64,000 nucleotides of DNA from positions 2,170,001 through 2,234,000 of the forward strand of contig OY756146.1 of assembly GCA_963576785.1 (NCBI GenBank), in the 5' to 3' direction. A program made the translations under genes and the position numbers. Origin of the DNA: Chlorophyllum brunneum (Eukaryota > Basidiomycota > Agaricomycetes > Agaricales > Agaricaceae). Shown piece after piece: positions 35,197-45,613 of the stretch (within the stretch, counting starts at the first letter, position 1; each line of letters begins with the position of its first letter). Below the pieces are notes generated by a model that was given only the letters and a program-made list of their open reading frames with translations, ran no database searches and had not been told where the DNA came from.

Positions 35197-35214
35197 TCGA
35201 ATGACACTTTACCA
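35197..35214 (-). promoter_or_regulatory. Primer-binding site
   Basis: Two bases inside the 5' LTR end, the coding strand reads TGGTAAAGTGTCATTCGA. It starts with TGG as expected for pairing with the CCA end of a tRNA. I cannot assign the tRNA. Confidence 0.5.
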
Positions 35215-35216
35215 AA

Positions 35217-35510
35217 TGTTACGACCTTAGTCTCTGACTCAGGTTGCAAGCCTTTGGATAAAGGAAAGGAAGTAGAGAAAGGAAGAAGGGATGATACGAT
35301 TGGTAAAGTGTAAGGAATACATCAAGTATTACTACACTTTATATACTGGTGGTAATGGTTAATAATAAGGGAGAGGAGTAAACAAGTCAGATAGGAGGCA
35401 TAGCCTTCAGGGGTGAAACAGGGAATGAAACGAGAAGTGAAACAAGTATGAGGGTACACGAGGTAACGGGCGCAAGATAGGAATGAACGGTCTATCTATA
35501 GTTCGTAACA
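35217..35510 (-). repeat. 5' LTR of the Ty3/gypsy element
   Basis: 294 bp, TGTTACGACC to GTTCGTAACA on the plus strand. It is the promoter end of the minus-strand element. Confidence 0.95.
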
Positions 35511-35515
35511 TATCT

Positions 35516-35929
35516 TGTAAGAATTGCATGGACTGGAGGAGAGGCTCAGGGATGGGCCTTAGGCTCTTGTTGCTGGAGATGGACAGAGTTTTAAGAGGAT
35601 GATAGGGGAAATGGAGGTGATCTGTTGAGAAGAGGTCCAAGGATAATACCACCCATATGCATCCATAGGCAACCCTCATGTTTTTCTCTCATGTAAGCTA
35701 CTGTCTGTACTTCTGTTTGTCTTCTGTCCAAATTCTGCCTACTCTGGTTCATGATACTAGACTTACTCCCCTATATTCTGGGTTCTTCTGCTTTGTCCAC
35801 ATGTTATATGGCGTGCCATGTATCTTCACCAAGACTACTCAAAAAGGGGTAGGGCAAAGGAAAATGTGTACGATCATGTGACGTATATGACTTGTCGCGC
35901 CAAATATGAGTCAAGTTATCGATTGACGG
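35516..35929. other. Spacer between the retrotransposon and the ArgRS gene
   Basis: About 410 bp holding the presumed promoter and 5' UTR of the tRNA synthetase gene. The element inserted just upstream of this housekeeping gene. No other feature seen. Confidence 0.5.
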
Positions 35930-38020
35930 ATGAATCTCCTCCGACAGCGTTCACTCCCACTTCTCTTCCGCCATCCACCGCGTTTTATCTACCACAACCA
36001 CACCAACCACCACCGATTACACCAACTACAACGATTCTCAATGTCAGCCGAAAGACCACCATTACCAGTCGTACCTGATACGAATCCGAATCGGTGTATA
36101 CTTGATTCGTATCGGATAGCTGTTGCGCAGATTGTTGGTGATGCGCTGGGGTTGAAGGTTGAGGATGTTTATCCGGGGGTGCAGTATGGGAAGAAGGGAG
36201 TTGATTTTACGGTTGCGTTGCCTAGGTTTAGGATTCCTGGAAAAGTTGATGAATTGGCGAAAAAAGTTATTGAAAAAGTGCGTTTGTCTTTCTACACTCA
36301 TTATATATATATATTAACGAACGACGATATAGTTCCACCCAAACGAATACATCGCATCCATCCAACACGATAAAGCATTCCTACATTTTATGCTCCACAC
36401 GAATAATATCACTCGGGACGTCCTCATGCAAGTGGATAAATTACGGGAATTGTACGGGACGAATCAGACGGGAAATGGGAAGAAATTGGTGATTGAGTAT
36501 TCGTCGCCGAATATTGCGAAATCGTTTCATGTTGGGCATTTGAGGAGTACGATTATTGGTGCGTTTTTGGCGAATTTGTATAGGGCTTGTGGATGGGAAG
36601 TTGTTGGTTTGAATTATTTGGGAGATTGGGGTACCCAGGTGCGTCTAAATTATTTTTAAGAGAGAGAGAGAGAGAGTATTGATGAAGAGAATATAGTTTG
36701 GTCTCATCGCAGTCGGTTTTGAAAAATACGGAAACCAACAACAACTGGAACAAGACGCCATCAAACACCTCTTTGAAGTCTACGTCAAAATCAACAAAGA
36801 CGCGCAAGAAGATCCAAAAGTGAAAATCGACGCAGCAGCATGGTTTCGTAAGATGGAAAATTACGAACCAGAGGCATTACAAAATTGGCGTGTGTGGAGG
36901 GAATTGAGTGTGAGGAAATATGAGAGTGAGTATGCGAGGTTGAATGTGCATTTTGAGGTTTATACGGGGGAGAGTGAGGTTTCGCAGGGGAGTATGGATA
37001 GAGCTTTGGAAAAGTTGGAAGAGATGGGGATGATTGAGGAGAGTGATGGTGCCAAGTTGATTAATTTGGAGAAGTGGAATTTGGGGAAAGCTGTGGTTAG
37101 GAAACGAGGTGAGTTGTGGTTTGACGATGTCTTTTTTTTTTGTTGATATTTTTTTGTAGATGGGACGTCGATTTATCTTACCCGTGATATCGGTGGTGCG
37201 ATTGAACGTCAAGAAAAATACAAATTCGACAAAATGATTTATGTTGTTTCGTCACAACAAGACCTACACCTCGCGCAGTTTTTCAAAGTTCTAGAATTGA
37301 TGGGATACCCTTGGGCGAAGGATTTGTTGCATATCAATTATGGATTGGTGCAGGGGATGAGTACGAGGAAGGGTACGGTGGTGTTTTTGGATCAGATTAT
37401 TCAAGAAACGACGCAGACGATGCATGAGCAGATGCAGAAGAATGATGAAAAGTATAAAGCGATTGAAGATCCTGAAACGACGAGTAGGGAGATTGGGATT
37501 ACGGGGATTAAGATTCAAGATATGGCGGCGAAGAGGTAAGCTCCTAAATAAATATATATATATGATATTGCGACTGATGAGATGTAGGATTAATAATTAT
37601 ACATTCAACTGGGAGCGTGTGCTCTCTTTCGAAGGTGATACGGGACCGTATCTCCAATACGCACACGTCCGCTTGGCATCCATAGGCCGCAAAAATCCAC
37701 ACCTCCTACCACTTCCCCATCCAACCGAAATTCAAACCGACTCATTGTCACAATACGCTCAAGCTCGTGAAATCATCATGCTCCTAGGATCGTATCCAGA
37801 TGTGGTATTAACAGCATTAAAGACGCATGAACCAAGTGGAGTGGTGACTTTCCTGTTCCGACTCGCACATGCAATATCGAGTGCTTGGGATGTGGTTATT
37901 GTAAAAGGGGAAGAGGATTTAGAAAAAGCAAGGGCGAAGATGTGGTTATTTGAGTGTGCGAGGGTTGTGTTGAAGCAGGGAATGGAGTTGTTGAGTATTA
38001 GACCGTTGGAGAGGATGTGA
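35930..38020 (+). CDS. Arginyl-tRNA synthetase, probably dual-targeted (cytosol and mitochondrion)
   Basis: Charges tRNA-Arg with arginine (EC 6.1.1.19). Exons 35930-36277, 36333-36638, 36697-37108, 37160-37535 and 37588-38020 join in phase, 624 residues from the first ATG and 587 from the second at 36,041. Class I signature: [19 protein letters not shown] (HVGH = HIGH), with GDWGTQFG split by an intron. The KMSK loop is MSTRKG, as usual for eukaryotic ArgRS. It ends RPLERM, the conserved C-terminus of the family. The first 37 residues ([15 protein letters not shown] and onward) are rich in Arg and His and have no acidic residue, a typical mitochondrial presequence; M38 (MSAERPP) would start the cytosolic form. 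No second ArgRS gene is in the window to compare. Catalytic motifs are intact. Confidence 0.95.
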
Positions 38021-38458
38021 TTGATTGATTCTAGTAGAACTATCCTTAGGGCTAGAAGACTGCGTGGAATGTTATTCCGATGAGATAGGCAGAGGAGGTG
38101 GCGTGATCAGCCATGGGGCAGTGTTCTGGCGGGACGTGGATGCCGTATCAGAAGGGCCCGATTACATAACGATACGCTAGCTAAATTCTGAGAAATGGGT
38201 ATTTATTATTATAGCGTTGGGGCAGGGATAGTGTTCCTTCCCTTCACCCCTTGCTAAGTGTACGAGTACAGCGAAGAGGCAGATAAAAGAGAATGCAAAG
38301 AATGTGGTCTACATATCTTAAATCCGCAGAGGAAGGCGAGCGAGTGAGCTGGCAGAGTGCGAATGTGGTAAGCCTAGTTGTATTACTTAATTAAAATAGG
38401 ATTTATACAACGTGGATCCCTCCTTTCCTTCGTTCGCCCGTGTTGGTTTTTTTTGCAG
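38021..38458. other. Intergenic region before the tetraspanin gene
   Basis: About 440 bp, holding the 3' UTR of the ArgRS gene and the promoter of the tetraspanin gene. A pyrimidine-rich stretch with TTTTGCAG lies directly before the tetraspanin ATG. It may be the acceptor of a 5' UTR intron. Confidence 0.4.
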
Positions 38459-40166
38459 ATGGACCAGTCGTGAGTGTCTCCTTTACTTTCTCTGACACAT
38501 TCCCTCTTTGTTCATCATTTTGCATTCCCTATTTGTTGGTTTACCCGTGTCCCCTTCCCCTCCTGACCCTTTCATCCCCCTTCGGCGTTTTCTCGTCCGA
38601 TTTGTGTAGTCGGTCTTCGTCGTCCTCTCACGATTCACACGCTCTTTCTACGAGCCCAATCATCGCTGATCGAGACCGCGAACGAGCAAGACTTATGGGT
38701 TCGAGTACGCCCATTAGTAACAACAGCAGCATCAGTAATGGCAACAATGGCGGTGGTGGTGGTGGTGGGAATGGTCTCGTAACAACAGCCATCGCTGGTG
38801 AAATCCTCGAACGGCCAATGCCTCCTTTCATGTCTAGTTCGGGATCTGCTACTGGTTCTTATACCAATCTCAGTAGTACTTCATCCAGTCGTACAAGACC
38901 AACGCCAACTACGATTCCAGAGAGGTTGATGAATAATGCGAGTCCGGAACATAAACTTGTATCGACCAATTCGAGTGTTTCGTTGAGTGTTAATTACTTG
39001 CCGAGCAAGTTTTCGAGTACGATGCTTAATCCTGGGACGACAAGGAGGAGGCACAGGATTGGGAGGAAAGGTGATGGGGGGTTGAAGGTGATGAAAATGG
39101 GAGGAGGGGTTGATGCGTTTAGGAATGGGGAATCGAGGATGCCGGTGGATGGGGATGATGATTATGATGGTGTGAATTTGAAGGGGGGGAGGTGGTTTAT
39201 GGGTGCGAAAGGTATGAAGAAGATGAAGTGGAACAAGTTTAAATGGGCCTTGTTCTGTGCGAATATCGTCGTATGTATCTATCATTCTCAATGCGATGTA
39301 TTACTGATTTTTCTTTTAGTTATCGACTTATTCACTTGTATCGCTCATCGTCTGTCTCCTCACCTGGTTCGACGTTTGGGCTAAAGCCGATATCGTCCGT
39401 GCTGGAAATCATCCCGAACTCGTCCTTTCCACGATTGCAGCTTCGTTTGGTGTCTTCACCTCTCTCGTCGGTTGGGCCGGTATCCTCCTCAACAATCGTT
39501 CCTTCCTTGCAATCTACACTCTCTTCCTCTGGATCACATTCGCCTTCCTCGTCGCACCAGGTTACATCACATACAAACGTCACACCTTCAACCTCGAAGG
39601 CAAAATCAACTCTCAATGGTCTCGAGACCTCGGACCCCTCGGCCGATTACGAGTCCAAAACCATCTCAACTGCTGTGGCTACTTTTCACCCTTTATCGAA
39701 GCAACGGTCAGCCAGACTTGTTATTCGAGAAGTGTGTTGCCAGGGTGTAAATTGCGGTATTGGCAATTTGAGAAGATGGTGTTGAGGACGTGGTATACGA
39801 TTGTGTTTGTGCTTGTGCCGGTGCATATTGGGATTATCGTGGCGGCGTTGTTGTGTTCGAATCATGTGACGTATAGGTTTGGGAAGGGGATGATGCCAAA
39901 GGCGTATAGATTGAGTATGGGGAGTATGGCCGTTATTATGGATAAATATGCTGGGTAAGTTTATGTTTCTTTCAGTGCGCATGATGCTGATTGTTGTTAG
40001 TCAATTGGCGGAACAGTATGGAAACGATGTTGCGTCGGAGGTATTGGCAACCTCGAGGTCGAATATGCAGTTTGATACGTTTCCGACGATGGGGTATTCG
40101 GGGAGTATGACGCCCAGTGTGCAGACTGCGGGTAAGTATGATTCGATTGGAACCAAAGTCGAATAA
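38459..40166 (+). CDS. Tetraspanin family membrane protein with long N-terminal extension
   Basis: Four-span membrane organiser. Exons 38459-38469, 38610-39270, 39320-39954 and 40001-40166 give 490 residues. The first exon encodes only MDQS, and its 140-nt intron is longer than the local norm. About 215 residues of Ser/Gly/Asn-rich cytoplasmic sequence precede TM1 (WALFCANIV joined to LSTYSLVSLIV). TM2 is TIAASFGVFTSLVGWAGILL, TM3 LFLWITFAFLVAPGYI and TM4 IVFVLVPVHIGIIVAALL. The large loop between TM3 and TM4 has the family hallmark CCG (LNCCGYF) and further Cys (SQTCYS, LPGCK). The architecture resembles the basidiomycete Tsp2-type tetraspanins, an inference. A GTAAGT near 40,131 could be a last donor, which would change the final residues. 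Confidence 0.85.
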
Positions 40167-40709
40167 ACGGACCATCGTATTATCACTTCCTTGGACTTCC
40201 TTTCCTTCCTTTATGAATGAACAAATCGACGAAAAAGGACGATTGTGTGGTTTTGATACTAGAGAATTTTATCTACCTACAGACTTTTATATAGACTTTC
40301 TTTTTTAATTTCTTCTCTCTCGTTTTCTCTCTCTCAAAGCACACTTTCTTTTCTCTCTTTTTACGTTTTTGTTGATGTTTGACATGACCCGTCCCACACA
40401 CACACACACACTTGCACAAGTACACAGACCACATACTCGCTCACTCTCGTTTCCTAACCACTAGAAATTATTTTTTTGGGGGAAAAATCTAATTTGACAT
40501 TCGTTTATGCGTGTTAGGGGCTTTCGTTTATTGAAAGCCGGACGGAACTTGGGTAATGTCAGTAAGGTGTGTGGGATTTCTCGGAAGGGACTTGGAGTAC
40601 TTTTGGTATTTAAATGCCTTGTTGTATTTCGTTTACTATCCACCACTACTACTACTCTCCTGGTGTACTTGGATTCCCTCCCCCTCCTCCCTTATCTTGA
40701 GGACGAAGG
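40167..40709. other. Intergenic region with a CA microsatellite and a possible 5' exon
   Basis: Holds a (CA)n tract at about 40,397-40,411. An ATG at 40,507 opens a basic 18-residue frame (MRVRGFRLLKAGRNLGNV). It ends at a GTAAGG donor (40,562) and would join in phase to the first exon of the DHTKD1 gene through CTTGAG|GA (acceptor at about 40,700). It may therefore be the true start of that gene. Confidence 0.4.
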
Positions 40710-43700
40710 ATGTATGTGGTGTCAAGACGCGTTTTAGGTCCTAATACTACGTCGGCGAAAGTTAGGTACGGTGGATTGTTAGGTACGAGGTTTGGAAGGG
40801 AGTATCATGATGAAAGTTTTGGATATCGGCCGGTGGTGAGATATGTTTTTCCGGATTGTGAGTTCCTCTTTTCTCTTCCCCCTTACCACACAGCTACACA
40901 ACGCTCACGCTAAACACACCCAGACACACAAACCCAACTCCAAAACAGACATCACAACGCAACTCTCCTCCGCTATGTCGATTCAATGCGTACACATGGA
41001 CATAGAGCAGCGAGTATTGATCCTTTGGATTTAATTCAGCGAGAAGATGTTGCTGCGCTTTATCCGGCTAGATATGGATTGGTGGAGAGAGAGAGGAAGT
41101 ATAATGTTGATGGTATTTTATGGACTAAACGCGTTGGAGAAGGAGAAGGGGAGGAGATGTGGACGTTGGATGAGATTGAGAAACATTTGAGGAAAGTTTA
41201 TGTTGGGAGAATTGGTTACGAGGTAAGTCCCCTTTTTCTCCCCCCTGCTACTACGTCATTGATTGAAAGAGAACTTTTAGTACATGCATTCACCGAGTAA
41301 AACCGAAAGGTTGTGGTTCTCGCATTTATTGGAATCGCAGACTTTACCAAAGGTTACGGATAAACCGTTGTTGGATGTTGGTGATAGGAAGGAGAAGAGG
41401 AGGATATATGAGTTGTTGGTTAGGAGTGAAGTTTTGGATCATTTTTTGCAAGCAAAGTTTCCCAATTTGAAAAGAGTGAGTTTTTAACGACGTTTTGGAA
41501 TTTTGGGATACTGATTTTTGTGGGTGGTGTAGTATGGATTGGAAGGTGGTGAATCGATGATTCCGGCTTTGGATACTTTGTTTTCTTCAGCTGCTCAAGG
41601 TTGGTGTTTGGAATCTTGAATATTTCAAGAGATTGATTTTTCGGGTTTTATAGGTGGTATTAAGCATATTGTTCTGGCAATGCCTCATCGAGGTCGTTTG
41701 AATCTCTTAACGGATTTATTACAATATTCCCCGTCGGCTCTATTTCATAAGATTAAAGGCGGGTCGGAATGTGCTGAGGAATTGGGTGCTGAGGGTGATG
41801 TGTTGAGTCATCTTGGTACGTTTCTCTTGTTCTGTGTTGTACGTGTACAATACTTATATTTTGTTTTGTAGTTTCATCTCCGACGCTTCAGTACGACGGT
41901 GCAGAAGACCCGTTGAAAATATCTTTACTCCCTAATCCATCTCACCTCGGTACGCCCTCTCTCGTTTTAGACCGAAGTCCACTCACACTCGGATGGATAA
42001 AAAGAGGCCGTAAATCCAGTCGCACTAGGAAAAACTCGGGCTAAACAATTCTCATTGTTAAAGACGTCACCAAAGGATTGTCAATTAGGTGATAGAGTCA
42101 TGTGTGTACAGTTACACGGTGATGCAAGTTTCACCGGTCAAGGTGTCGTGATGGAAAGTTTGGGATTGAGTGAGTCGATTTCTCTTTGTTGTGCTTTTGG
42201 CATACTTGACGTTTGATAGGTAATTTACCACATTATACGAGTGGTGGAAGTGTTCATTTGGTTGTTGAGTATGTTCTTCTCTTTTTTTTGTTTTGGTAGA
42301 AAATGTTTTGCTGATTGTGTGTTTTAGCAACAAGTTGGGTTTTATTTCTTCGAGGCGAGGGTAGAGCTGACGTGGTGGTAATGTAGTATTGGATATACCA
42401 CCCCGGCGTCCGGTGCTAGATCGTCAGCTTATTGTTCAGACGTTGGGAAAGCGATCAATGCTCCGATTTTGCATGTTAACGGTGACCATCCAGAAGGTAA
42501 TGATCCTCATTCACTCTTTTTTTTTTTTTTCACTTGAGGTTGACAAATGAATAGATGTGGTGCGTGCGATGGATATTGCGTTCCGGTATCGTAATTACTT
42601 TAGAAAGGTGAGTATATGCGTTTTCGTGAAAGGCTCTTTGGAGTTGAATGGAACGTGTAGGATATCATTGTGGATCTGTTGGTGTACAGACGATGGTGCG
42701 TGTGTACTTTTCTTCACTGAGTAACAAATTTGAACGTTCTTAGGGGCCATAATGAGCTTGATCTTCCTGGGATTACCAGTCCCCTTATGTATGAAAAGAT
42801 CGCTGCTAGAAAATCTGTCCCAGAACTTTACGAACATAAGCTTTTGGTGCGTTTTTCTTCCTTACTAAACCACGTTTTCTTAAATACGATCTAGTCCGAA
42901 GGTGTACTGACGCAAGAAGATATAACCAACGTCCGTTCAACATATAAATCCCACCTCGATTCGCATCTATCAAACGTTCAATCCTACGCACCTACACTTT
43001 CATCCGCTCCTATACTCGAACAACAATGGAAAGATATCGTCTGGCCAGCTAGCAAAGAAGCCAAATCTACTGTAGATATCGAAACTGGCGTAGAAAAGGA
43101 CGTATTGAAGAAAGTTGGTGAGGCGTCGGTATGGGTTCCAGAAGGATTTGAGGTTCATAACAAGTTGGGAAGACATGTGAAGAATCGGTTGGGGAGTTTA
43201 GAGAAAGAGAAGGGTTTGGATTGGGCTACTGCTGAGGCTTTGGCGTTTGGTTCCTTGATGCTTGAAGGGTATGATGTTAGGATTTCGGGACAGGATGTTG
43301 GACGTGGAACGTTTAGTCATCGACATGCGATGATGGTTAATCAGAAGACTGAAGGTGTGGTTGTGCCCTTGAACGAGGCTTTGGGTGCAGATGGGAAATT
43401 GGAACTGGCTAATAGTGCGTCGCTGTTTCCTTCCTGTTTTGAACTGATAATGACCTAGTTTGTAGGTTCTTTGAGTGAATTTGCTGTACTCGGGGTATGT
43501 TTTGTGTATATGTCCTGGGTTAGCTGAACCTGAACGGGTGCTGTAGTTTGAATATGGCGCTAGTTGGGAACGCCCGACGTTGCTACCGATTTGGGAAGCC
43601 CAGTTTGGTGATTTCTTCAATGGTGCACAGATTATGATCGATACCTACATTTCCTCATCCGAAAGTACGTGCTTTCATTCACTCTACATGAATTTACGCA

Positions 43701-44537
43701 CTCATAGGTATACTCTTCCAATAGCCAAATGGCTTAAGCAAAGTGCAATCGTCTTACAACTACCCCATGGACTTGACGGTGCTGGCCCCGAACATTCATC
43801 CTCTCGCATAGAGCGTATGCTCCAGTTGACGAATGACAGATACACTGAAGAGGAAGCTGATCCGACAAGTATCAATATGCATGTTGTGTTCCCTACCATG
43901 CCTGCGCAGTACTTCCATTTGTTGAGAAGGCAGATGAAGAGGAATTATAGGAAGCCTTTGGTTATCGTTGGACCGAAGGGATTGTTGAGATTGGCCGTAA
44001 GTTGAAGACTCGACGCAGATCCTCTTGGAGCTTTACTAATTGGGTTGTTGCTTATACCAGGCATCGGCGTCGCCATTGGCAGACCTCGAACCCGGAACAA
44101 AATTCCAACCCGTCATCCAGGACCCTCTTACAAACTTATCAAAGACCAAACGCGTCGTTCTGTTGACAGGAAAATTGTACTACGAACTGATCAAAGAACG
44201 TGAAGCACGTAACCTCGTTGACGAGGTCTCCTTCATCCGTATCGAAGAACTCGCACCATTCCCATTCACCCAGCTGCGCGAAACATTAGAGAACTACAGT
44301 CAACGGCTGCACGATATAGAGTTATGTTGGGTTCAAGAAGAATCGAGGAACCAAGGTGCCTGGGGTCATGTGAAGGAAAGGATTGAGAGTGTTCTGGAGG
44401 ATATTGGAGTGGATTTGAGAAGAAATTGGTTAGGATTCAAAGGGAGAAAGGAGAGTGCGATTCCAGCTCCTGGGATTGGAAAGATGTATGCGAAACAGCA
44501 GAAGGAGGTTATCGCGAGTGTGTTTGAGGATTTATGA
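40710..44537 (+). CDS. 2-oxoadipate dehydrogenase E1 component (DHTKD1-like), mitochondrial
   Basis: Thiamine-diphosphate E1 that decarboxylates 2-oxoadipate in lysine/tryptophan breakdown, working with E2/E3 in the matrix. Eighteen exons from 40,710 give 961 residues. Landmarks: [94 protein letters not shown] (ThDP site), [26 protein letters not shown] and the C-terminal transketolase-like domain to FEDL. The spacing follows DHTKD1 rather than OGDH (it lacks the OGDH N-terminal extension). Two features are odd. A 6-nt exon (42,328-42,333, CAACAA) is needed to build the conserved VVxNNxGYTTP segment. The acceptor before EAVNPV is purine-rich (AAAAAG). The start is Arg-rich, and an upstream exon may add a mitochondrial presequence. 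Confidence 0.93.
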
Positions 44538-44871
44538 ACGTTTTACCTTGTTTAGGTTGGACGGAGGACCCTTTGGGTTAGCATGTGTTATTTTGTATCA
44601 TACCCGTCATAACGCCGACGCTTGTTATTTCCTTTCTCTGACCCTAAGGCTTGTCAGTCTAATTATAGATGACGATAGTCTAGTGAGCCAAACAGCCTTA
44701 ATAGTTCTAGTGTGCTGAACCGTCGATTGCATAACTTCGTTAGCTACGAACATCTTAACCTCGGGCTCGAAAATTGTTACGCGCCATGTTATCGACGGAC
44801 AGAAGTTCTTAGTATGTGAACGAAATTAGGGGTTCATTCCGACGTCTCGCCGAGATGGACGAACCTTCGCC

Positions 44872-45547
44872 TAGACATGAAACTCGATGGTAAGCAAATG
44901 TTTACTCGTTAGAACCTCTCCATCGCTTCAGGGACGAGTCTGCCACAATGACCCTTGAACAAGTTACTCAAGAGCGAAAAGGCACCCCAAAAAGCCCACG
45001 TTCCATAGTGTTCCTTACCTATCTCAGCTGATTTTATCCTCGATGCGGAAAGTAACATTCCTCTGTTCCATTATCCGACTCAAAAGGTGATTAACGGCGA
45101 CGTGGGTAAGTTAATTTAGTGAAAGTTCAGTGTGTGTTCCTGGGCACTCATGAGCACTTAATTTAAAGACACAGCCATCGGTTATGGGGTTGTACTCGAA
45201 GGTGTCAACGACCAGGTGGTGATTGACTAGTACAACCAGACGTGTCCTATTGTGAATTCTCAAACCAACACTAGTAGAGAACTACCTACCATTAACGGTC
45301 TCAAAGTGTCCTGATGACAAACGAAGGAACCGCATGTTGGCCAGGAGACGAAAGTGAAGACAAACCGTGGAAGTATGACGCACAAAACGGGTCATCGGTT
45401 CTGTGGAGAGAAGGGGATAAGTGCGTGTTATTGGCAAAAAGGGGATTATATGGTGCTATTGTTTCGTATGATCCAATACAAAATAGCTACAAGAACGAAT
45501 GGGTATGGTCAATGGACAGGGTGGATAACATAACAGAGGCGTGTTAA
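44872..45547 (+). pseudogene. Possible decayed gene of unknown family
   Basis: Coding-like pieces on the plus strand include MDEPSPRHETRW, which splices by GTAAGC/TTCAG to DESATMTLEQVT. Further on are ILDAESNIPLFHYPTQKV, AIGYGVVLEGVNDQV and an open frame 45,314-45,547 (MTNEGTACWPGDESEDK ... NEWVWSMDR). They do not connect without an in-frame TAG and a frame change, so I read a broken gene. It could also be a real gene with introns I misplaced. Confidence 0.25.
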
Positions 45548-45613
45548 ATATTACCATGAGAGATGTATGATACCATATACACTTATGTACAAGGGAAATA
45601 TGTCAACAATCCT

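Larger units (their letters stand above)
29103..35510 (-). mobile_element. Full-length Ty3/gypsy LTR retrotransposon, inactivated
   Basis: 6,408 bp bounded by two 294-bp LTRs (TGTTA...TAACA) and flanked by the 5-bp target-site duplication TATCT (29,098-29,102 and 35,511-35,515). Read on the minus strand the order is 5' LTR, primer-binding site, gag, pol (protease, reverse transcriptase, RNase H, integrase, chromodomain), a third ORF, polypurine tract, 3' LTR. Integrase after RNase H and a C-terminal chromodomain place it in the Ty3/gypsy chromoviruses. Gag is open, whereas pol has at least six stops and a frameshift and the RT active site is altered, so the copy cannot move on its own. The LTRs differ at nine positions, eight of them transitions, indicating a moderately old insertion. 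Confidence 0.95.

Noticed and set aside
38440..38700. Tetraspanin N-terminus read continuously from 38,440
   Set aside because: That frame starts with GTG and crosses a clear intron (GTGAGT...TGTGTAG); splicing from ATG 38,459 gives MDQS and keeps frame.
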